From Tipula vernalis (lineage: Eukaryota; Arthropoda; Insecta; Diptera; Tipulidae), in contig OY282559.1 of assembly GCA_958295665.1 (NCBI GenBank), positions 133,961,241 to 134,025,240 on the forward strand: a stretch of DNA of 64,000 nucleotides, read 5' to 3'. Made by a program: the position numbers and the translations under genes. The notes under the pieces are model-generated. The model ran no database searches and had not been told where the DNA came from. It saw only the letters and a list, made by a program, of their open reading frames with translations. Positions within the stretch are counted from its first letter, which is position 1. Each line of letters begins with the position of its first letter. Positions 56,134-64,000 of the stretch are shown in pieces.

Positions 56134-57229
56134 AAATCGATTTTTTCAACTTTACTTGTGAATTAGCTTATACAAAATGTATGCATAGTAGCCCGGAAAT
56201 ATACGTAAATATAGTTGAGCATTCAATAATTGGTCGAATATCAAAAAAAAAAGTGATGTTACAAAATCTTAACGCTCAATTACTCCTAAAACCTTCAATT
56301 CATTTCAGTAACCATACATCATACTACTTTTCAAATCAATCTGACAGTGGTTAATAAAGAGTAAATGCATATACGGTGCTGCAGTATGAGGTATATACGC
56401 TATTTGGAACTTCATAATTTATTAAGAAGGAAAATATTGTTACTGCGTGGAATTTAATTAACAAAAATTCTAAATGAACCCGTATACACTATACAGTATC
56501 AACACAAAACCCGTCATTATAGACTCAAAGTTCTGGTCATTGTTTTGTTGAAGTAATAAATTGTCATTATTAAGGAAAACTAAATAAATTTGGCCAGAAA
56601 TGTCATATTATTCATTTGTGGCTAAACTGATGATGATTTAATCATAAAATAGAAATACGTTTTTAGGAAAACGTTCACAGTTGTGCTATGTAGCAATGCT
56701 GTAAACATGATTCGCCAAATATTGAAAGACATTAGTTTTCTTAACTTGATTCTAACAGTTTAGCAAAAACAAGAATAATGTTGCATAATTTCTAAAATTC
56801 GTCACGTTTTTTTTAAATTATTAATTGTCAATGGAATTTATTTGAGAATAAATGATTCAAACCAAAACTATATTAAAATGGCCAATCAAGAAAACCAATT
56901 TTTTCAATTTAATTTCAAATTTTTTACTTCAATCGTGACTAAATGCTGCATAATTTTATAAAATTGATAAAATTATCATTTGAAGCATACAAGTCTCCAA
57001 TTCAAATTGATAATACTTTACTAATTATGTATTTTTGCATGCTGTCAAATGGAGAATATAATAATCAATTTGTAAAAGCACGATTGTGTAGAAAAATTGG
57101 CATTTCGTCTTCATTTGTGCATACAGATCTTGATGTGATGCATTTTAGACTTGAAAATTGTTAAATTTTTATTTTGTGCATTTGAGTATTAGATACTCTT
57201 AATAATAGAATACGATTTCTTTCAGTGTT

Positions 57230-57650
57230 GACCTTGAGAAGCGATACAAGCTTCATTTAAATCGTGAACAAGCATCTCAACTCTAGTGGTATAAGTAGGA
57301 ACATCTTCACCTCTGCTCTGTCTGATGTTAAGCCAACTCCATTTGAACTTGGCCAATAGAACGGCTCTCGGAAAATTCCGCTGTTAAAAGTTTCTTAAAG
57401 TCAGCGAATGTTTTTATATCAGCATATCGAACGACATCATAAGCTTTTCCGTCTAATTTTTGTTTAAGTAATTCTATGAAGGCAGGTTTATCGGCGTCAA
57501 GTAAAGTTTTAAATATGAAAGTTGCGCACGAGCAGAATTTATGTAGTTCTCTTGGGTCGCCGTTAAAATTTGGACCAAGTTTTAGGACATATTTCGCATC
57601 AAAAGCGGCTATATTAATTTCTTCGGAATGTTCACTCTGATTAATATTTG
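57230..57650 (-). pseudogene. Gypsy H gag, upstream portion
   Basis: The frame reads YVLKLGPNFNGDPRELHKFC, TLLDADKPAFIELLKQKLDG, KAYDVVRYADIKTFADFKKL and LTAEFSESRSIGQVQMELA. This is the gag core of 17.6/297-type elements. A shifted frame near 57240-57310 ends with a DLNEACIASQGQ-type block right at the insertion boundary. The protein would form the particle shell. Confidence 0.75.
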
Positions 57651-58275
57651 AAAGTTAGGAAATCGTATCGGAAGATGTGGGAGGGAAATTGGAAATAATT
57701 TGACTATTTAAAATGTTGTGTTCAACGGGAGGATGTGGTTCGGTATTTATTACGACAGTTCGAAGACGTAATAGATTTAATGATGAGTTTAGGTCATTGT
57801 CAGGTTCATTGAATTGTGATGATGAACTGTAGCTGTGTCACATTTACTTTATTTGTTGATTTCTATGTGGTCGTAGTTGTATCTAGTTTCCTAATGATGG
57901 CCTTGCACCGGAATGAGAATGAACACGAGGCTTTGATTGTTGCAAAGTTATAAATTTTTATATAGCGCCCATAAACTTATGAATGAGGGATTTTGTAATG
58001 TACTGTACATGTATGCGATATTTATGATTTCCGTTAATTCCAGAACGTTCTTGTAACTGATTAAGTAAAACTTTTTAATTTCATTCAAGAATACGTTTAA
58101 CGTAAAAGTTTCAATATTTTTTTTTTAAGTTTTAGGTTTTAACATAAATTAGATTTATAACTTCACTATTAAATTTTTTTTATTCATTTTATGCACATTA
58201 AAGTTTCAAAGTTTATAATTTAACACTAAACTTCTTTTGTTTTAACACATGTTTAGAATTCTGGTAAAATCTTTA

Positions 58276-58320
58276 CCGTCGCCACCAATTGTAGTGGTAC
58301 AGAGCGGTTTGTACCAATGG
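58276..58320 (-). other. Gypsy H LTR end and primer binding site
   Basis: The complement reads ...CTGTACCACTACA, then ATT, then TGGTGGCGACGG at 58287-58276. TGG at the start fits a tRNA CCA end. The tRNA species was not identified. The LTR would extend upward from 58290, possibly past 58600. Confidence 0.6.
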
Positions 58321-61300
58321 TCCATGGATCATTTGGGCATTTAGGCAGCCTTCCGTATATTAAAACAAATTACAAACAATACTATATAATTATGTTTCTA
58401 TTATTTCAAACTATTTATTATTATTTATTTTATAACTTTAATAACAAATTTGGTATGATCTTCATACCGCGATCCTTTTTCACATTCTCATTTTACATTT
58501 TTATTTTAATCTACAAAATACGTCGGTTGAAGATCATAAAAAATACCAATTTACATTTATATAATTCATTTACAGTAAATATTTAAAATTTATTGAATGT
58601 TATCTTGTAAAGTTGGTGCTTTTCCTCACACCCAATATTTTTATTTATTAAGTTTTTAGGGTTTTGAGGGTGTCCCGATGAAAAAAATTTACATTTTGCC
58701 CCCATACAAACTAGAAGAGTTCTCAAGTTTAACCAAAAATTGCATTAACAATATAGGCAGTGTTTCATTTTATTGCGGTGGTTGTCTGTACCAGGATGCT
58801 GTATCTTTTAAAATTCTATCTAAATTAACCTAAAATTTGAAAATTTACAATTCTTAACTTTTGCAATATCCCTGTATTCGTGAGTCCCAAATTTTTTAAT
58901 CAATGAGGACAAAAAGCTAGCGAGAATCTAAATAAAACTATTAAATAACTCGGTAGCGAATATAAAATTTAAAAAATGTTTTATCGATAAACCATCTCGA
59001 ATTCGTTGTATTAATAATGTTAATCGATTAAAATTTATTTTATTGCAAATTTGCAATTTATTGCTTTTTAAATGCGCGACAGTATATCTTCTTAATTCAA
59101 TAAGTTATGATAATCGGTATTCTTTTGGTTTTTCTATTTACGATGCCAGTTCAATCAACTGTTTAGCTTATTTTAACTGTGTTTCTGTTTCAAGCAATTT
59201 ATCAATCAATTTCAATTTGATATTTAATGATAAATTTGATCTGCCGATTTCAATTAAAAGATATGACAGTTTGTCTATTAAATCTGTTAAAAGCGATATA
59301 AGGAAATCCGAGATAAATCATAAAGATTTATAAGAAATATTTAATGATAGGTTAGACGTACAAAAGCAATAAAAAAATTAATTAAAATTAGTTTCTCTTC
59401 TTTGTATTGACGAAATTGCGGACAATTCGATCAGATAAACTTGATTTCGTGCTTTATTTCCCGAAGAAGAAAAATGCGATTTGTATTGGAAACTCTATCA
59501 ATTTTGATGGCCTAGTTATTTGAATTGAACCCGTTAAGCACTTATTGAAACTTCCCTGCTGATACTACAAAAAAAAAATTAAAAAAATTCAAGGAAATAA
59601 CAAAATTTTAATCTTTCAATTACAAAACATTACATTGCAACATAGACTAAATGGTACAAAAGAAAGTATTAACATCTCGCTATAAATAACAACAATTATT
59701 ATTAAACAATAACAGCAACAAAATTAGAAAAAATACAATTTCAAGAAATATCATCTTAAACATAAAAAAAGCAACCGTAAAATATACCCCACCATATGCG
59801 CCACCACCAAACAAAACTTAACAAAATTTATTCAATGTACACTCTCACGTATTATGCAAGTTCATAACTAACTATCGCGATACTATCACGATATATTATA
59901 TTTATATTTTTTGTAAGTCTTTCATTTCACATTGAAAATTAGTTTTGTTGTTTTTTTTTCCAACATAAAGATGATACACTTACACAAAGGTAAATCAGCC
60001 AGCACCAAAAGCATGAGTTAAACGCGAAATATACAATTAAATTACAAAAAAAAGAAAACGATAAAAAAAATTACGATACATCCATAATTTAATTTCTTTC
60101 TAAAATAAAAAGTTAAAAAAAAAAGCAAAAACAACAACAACAAAAAATTGAAAAGCAAAAAGATGTTTTATATTTCATTTAAGATTATGAAGAAGTTCGG
60201 TTCGGTTCGTTGGTAATTAGCCGCGCGCACCATACCAATAATAAAATTAGGCTTCAGTGAATATTTAGACGAAAATTTGGTTTTGTAAAACGGTTAATTA
60301 TTGTAATAACATTTAGTGATTTTGTGTTATTTTTTTTTTTTTTTTTTTTGTGGTGGACTTTATAAGTGAATCCTTTAATAATAGTGACCATAAATAGTGT
60401 ATTGTGAGTGTATGTGACTAAATATTATGAAGTGAAAATTGCAACAAAAAATTATGTTTTTTAAAAATTATTTTTCATCTTATCATTATGACAATCAATA
60501 TCAATATCACGAGTTACGGTAATAAAATCCGGGAAAATGTTTTTGTGATAATAAAAACTGTTGTTTTTTTGCTAATAACATAATTTTTGGTGGTTTATGT
60601 GTGAAAATTAATCAAACATCATAAAAATCTAACTAAAAACAAAAATGGATTAACAAAATCATCATCTAACTACTAAATACATAAAAATATAACAACCAAC
60701 ATTTTTTTTTTTTGGATATGCAAAAATCTTAATGGATAAGATGTAAAGTTTTTTAATTAAATTATTTTTATTTAATTAAGATTAACGTTAATCAGCGACG
60801 ATAAACCAAAATTGGTCTCTTCTGTGTGTCTGTCCATTGTTGTGATTGGCGTTAATTTTAAGTAATAATCATTGTTGTGTGTAGAAACACAAAAGTCTGG
60901 AAATTTAATTAAATTTTTTTAACAGTACATAATTGGCTTGGTAACGCTTTCATTTCAAAATTAATTTTTTGTTTTTGTTTTTATTGGGAAATATTTTTTT
61001 TTTTTTTAATGTTAATTTACAAATAAGTGTTAAATAGTTAAGAATATAAAAAATTATGCAGCTGTTTACTGATATGTTGCGATAAAACTGTATATGATTT
61101 GACCAAATATGTGATTGTGAATGGATTAGCGTGAAATTTTTAATTTTATGAGAATATGCTTTTCACAGTAATCATTATTAATTATAATTATTAAGGAAAT
61201 TTGTTGAGCCATCAATAAACATGAAGAATCTAAAATGAATTATTAACTGTCCAAAATATTATTTTTAAAGAGTTTAGAAATCTATGAAATTGTAAATCTT

Positions 61301-63000
61301 GATAAGCAAGATTTTAGATTTAGATACAATATTTTGGAGAGGGCTTTTAAGTGGTTTGAATGGAGAAGCATACTAAAAATATTGTTATTGAATTAATTCT
61401 GAATTAAAAAAGCTAAAATTGGCTTTGAATGTTTTTGTCGCTTTCTTTGAAAACCTTTACTTGTCTATCCCCAATGAAATTGGGGAATCTCTTAAAAACG
61501 AAGCTTATATTCGAATCTACGAATCTACAATTTAAAAGATACAACAATTAATTTAAACATTTTAAAATCATTAACGGTCTTCGATTACAAATACTAGCTT
61601 TGAATACTAATTTTGAAGTAGCTTAAATTAATTTGAAAAAAAAATGGTTGTTTGTTAACTTTATTAATACATGAAGAGTTAAACTTTGTTTGGAAAGGTT
61701 TTAAAGTTTTCTTTAAAAGCGTTTACTATTCCAAATTGACAGTTTCTAAAAATTTGGAAACTAACATTTGAATCTTTCAGATCTCTTTGAATGGAAGGAA
61801 TATAAGGGGGAGTTAAGTTCTACAAAAATTAACTTAAACATTTTAGACTCAAAATTTCAAAGTAAAAATAAAATCTAAGCGTTCAGATTTTCGTTAAATA
61901 ATTGTAGCAACTAATTGAAAATAAAAATTATTCGAAATAGTTTATTCTAAAAATGTAAATTCCATCCATGTTAAAAATTTAAAAATTCAGAAAATTTAGA
62001 TTTCAAATTCTAAAACCCGAAAAAGTCTCCGAGCTCACGTTTGTTGTAAGATTTATTAAGGGAATTCGTTGAGCTTTAAGCAACGTGAAGAATCTAAATA
62101 GGATCATTTTTGTACGATTTTTAAATGCACTTTTTCAGCTTTGAATGCAATATTTTGAATTAGCTTTTAAGTGATTTGACTGAAAAGTTAAAACTTTGCA
62201 ATTTATGCAGAATAAGCATCAAAAAAGTTAATCTTAACTTTGAAAGCTTACTTTGAAAATTTTATTTTTGAATCGTATTTCTACTCCAATGAAAATCGTT
62301 TTTCTGTGAATTAAAAAATTATTTTCGAAAGCATTCAAAATATCTATTCGGATAAAGTATTTTGAATTTTGATTATAAAATAAAAATAATTTAAATTTAT
62401 TTCAGAAAATTTTTAATTATTCAAAATTCTAAAAAAATTTAGAAAAAGCTTAGATAATTTCTAATAAGTTGAAAACTAAAATTTGAAATTTCCATATATA
62501 TTCTCCGTCTGAAACTAAATTTATAATTTTGTTACACATACAAAAATTAAAAAAAAAAAATTTAATTCAAAATTCTAAAAAATTCTGTAAATACCAGAGT
62601 TTAAATTTTTCGTTCTTTTATCGCTTTTTCTAATTTTTCCCGATTTCATTCCCAATTTATATTTTTTCATTGTTCGTTTGTGTTCCCCTTCTCTAGTGAG
62701 AAACACAAACAAAAAATATATCACTCCTTTGGAATAGACAAATTTTTTGTTTAGAGAAAGGGAATGAAAGAAATATAAATATCGTTCCGTTTCTTCACTA
62801 AAGAATGATAAAAAAAAAAAATCAACGTCAGTTCCATAATAAAGAACGAAATATTTTTGAATAAACGAATCGCTCCTTGATAATATGAAATTAATTTAAA
62901 AAAATTCAATCAATATAATAATTATACGTGTACTAATATTAAAACATAAGCAAACGAATTTTATTTATCACACTATTATTTTTCTAACTAAATTTAATAG
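58321..63000. other. Long AT-rich stretch, no supported gene
   Basis: 58321-58620 may be the LTR of gypsy H. 59043-59333 has an open plus frame with no motif. 60190-60480 contains GGTTCGGTTCG, GCCGCGCGCACC and a TCAGTG initiator-like word (about 60255), and has the texture of an insect 5' untranslated exon, but no ATG-led exon with a donor was found. 61200-62620 is dominated by AAATTT-type words. Confidence 0.4.
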
Positions 63001-63012
63001 TTAAGTATTTTT

Positions 63013-63380
63013 TTAGTATTCCTCCTCATACTCAAAATTTGAATTGCATTTTACGATTAAAATATCGTTAATCGAGTCTGCAGATAAACGGCTTCGTTGC
63101 TCAGACATTAAAGGATTTAACGAATTAAAAACATCGTTCAACACTAAATTGGGTGCACAATTTTTGCAAGCTTACTTAATACGGGCAATTTTGATTGCAT
63201 GACCATCTACTAATCAAAACCTTGGTGTTTACGTCCAATCGTCGTGGGTGGTAATTTTCTATTTCTCGATCACCTTGCTCCTGTGCGTTGTTTATAGGCT
63301 AATTTATTTCTGTCTGTGTGAATATATACTCATTTAATAATTTATTGAGATCCATCGAAACTGAAGATGCAGATGACGAA
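63013..63380 (-). pseudogene. hAT transposase C-terminal fragment
   Basis: The minus strand reads SVSMDLNKLLNEYIFTQTEI (about 63290-63370), damaged sequence, then LNDVFNSLNPLMSEQRSRLS and ADSINDILIVKCNSNFEYEE before a stop at 63013. RSRLSxxxxxxLxxxKCN is the end of the hAT dimerisation region, where family members read KRSRLxPxxxxxLxFLxxN. The catalytic region is not present or not recognisable. No hAT ends or 8-bp duplication were located. Confidence 0.7.
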
Positions 63381-63389
63381 GATGGATAA

Positions 63390-64000
63390 GGCGTCAATGT
63401 ACTTATGGTTGAACGTACTCAGTTTGCTCCGCTCCTTCGAAATGTTTGGAATGGTCGTGTTTTAAATTATTTATACATTTCTTTTTGTTATCCTCCGACA
63501 CCATAAAATTAAACCGCAGATCCAATAACATTGTGGTGGAAATAATTTGATTTTCAATTAAATTTTTCTCACGCTGTTATTTTTGCTAATAAGATCTGTG
63601 CCAATGGGTGTGCAAGATTTTTAACTTAGAGTTTTAACTCTAACCAAATTTTAAGAAAATCGCCAATAACTTAATTGAGTTTAGTTTATTTAAAAACATC
63701 AAGAAAATTTACAGCGAAATCGGCAGAAAAAAATTTATTTTTGCAAAACAAAATTGTGAAACAAAAATGCATTCTTTAAATTACCACTCCCAAAATAGGG
63801 AACGAAAAAAAATCTATATTAGTGTGTTTCGAAAAAACAAAAAGGAATAATTTATATATAATTTATAATATCAATAGTTAAAAGAAGAAGTAAGCAAAAA
63901 ATGAAAATAGCGTTCCTTTTCTCGGAAGCGATATTTATTTATTTTTAATATCTTTCCTTGTGGAACGCATTTTTTTTTATTTGGTTTCTATCGCTCCACA
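63390..64000. other. Window end, possible hAT interior
   Basis: Upstream of the hAT tail on the minus strand. GAACG/CGTTCC words recur here and at 62600-62880 and might be subterminal repeats of the hAT element. No domain was recognised. Confidence 0.3.

Larger units (their letters stand above)
52560..57227. mobile_element. CACTA-like (EnSpm-type) DNA transposon, 4668 bp
   Basis: The left end CACTGAAAGAAAT at 52560 is repeated exactly, inverted, at 57227. TT flanks both sides (52558-52559 and 57228-57229). Removing the element and one TT makes the surrounding gypsy gag frame continuous, which independently supports the boundaries. CACTR termini, a 2-bp duplication and subterminal arrays of a short motif (TTTGAGAC-like) are EnSpm/CACTA features. 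No CACTA transposase was recognised. The interior holds an unknown spliced gene (54591-55140), a SINE-like inverted pair (53799-54072) and a possible extra exon (55927-56133). It is younger than the gypsy copy. Confidence 0.75.
50046..58320 (-). mobile_element. 17.6/297-type Ty3/gypsy relic H, split by a 4.67-kb insertion
   Basis: On the minus strand: LTR end and primer site (58276-58310), gag (57230-57650), a CACTA-like insertion (52560-57227), gag continuing with a CCHC knuckle (52290-52557), protease end (52058-52264), linker (51784-52029), reverse transcriptase (50910-51720), RNase H (50480-50900) and integrase zinc-binding region (50090-50300). At 50068-50089 the integrase frame runs into sequence matching the LTR end, so everything between was deleted. 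The family is assigned by reverse transcriptase and gag style. Confidence 0.8.

Noticed and set aside
59043..59333. Plus-strand frame of 96 codons
   Set aside because: Composition is Ile/Asn/Ser-rich, as expected of AT-rich non-coding DNA; no motif, splice site or neighbour supports it.
60190..60480. Possible host promoter or 5' exon
   Set aside because: The GC-richer words and initiator-like TCAGTG are suggestive, but no coding exon or donor follows; mentioned only as texture.

Overview
The window is insect nuclear DNA, and I infer a fly or close relative. It is strongly AT-rich with poly-A/T runs. The single plausible host coding exon (195-388) ends in a textbook GTGAGT splice donor. Nearly everything else recognisable belongs to insect transposon clades: Ty3/gypsy, BEL/Pao, Jockey/CR1, R1 and LOA-like LINEs, Helitron, PIF/Harbinger, maT and DD41D Tc1/mariner, hAT, and a CACTA-like element. 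No rRNA, intact tRNA gene or CRISPR array is visible. The simplest reading is a large intron or intergenic block filled with nested, decayed elements. All homology calls come from reading motifs by eye; no search was run.

Layout. 1-388: probable host 5' exon. 2.3-7 kb: two minus-strand gypsy relics. 9.2-12.6 kb: LINE scraps, an LTR edge with a tRNA-Lys-type primer site, and a small MITE. 13.1-13.65 kb: a degenerate ATTCAC array. 14.4-18.4 kb: a gypsy relic with a complete PIF/Harbinger element inserted in its gag (15970-18011, TSD CTG). 18.7-22.6 kb: a transposon-type gene split by other DNA, including a whole maT element (19864-21022). 22.7-23.9 kb: LOA-like LINE. 24.9-28.75 kb: a nearly intact Jockey/CR1-type LINE. 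30.7-34.7 kb: a mosaic of LINE ORF1, mariner tail, DD41D transposase, BEL/Pao pol, Helitron and a solo LTR. 34.75-39.1 kb: an R1-clade LINE with few lesions. 41.2-43.4 kb: an older LINE. 44.9-47.1 kb: fold-back MITEs. 47.8-49.75 kb: a CsRn1-type gypsy. 50-58.3 kb: a 17.6/297-type gypsy whose gag is split by a 4.67-kb CACTA-like element. 63.0-63.4 kb: a hAT transposase tail.

The most interesting object is the insertion at 52560-57227. It has 13-bp terminal inverted repeats starting CACTG, a 2-bp target duplication (TT), and a subterminal field of TTTGAGAC-like motifs. It contains an unrecognised minus-strand gene with short well-formed introns (54591-55140). It splits one gag reading frame, so its boundaries are supported independently of the repeats. 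No CACTA transposase is visible, so it could be a non-autonomous element carrying a gene of unknown function.

The nesting gives relative ages: gypsy before CACTA-like, gypsy before Harbinger, and the 18.7-22.6 kb gene before maT. The R1 and Jockey LINEs have long open frames broken by only a few stops, shifts and one 29-bp duplication, and look like the youngest arrivals.
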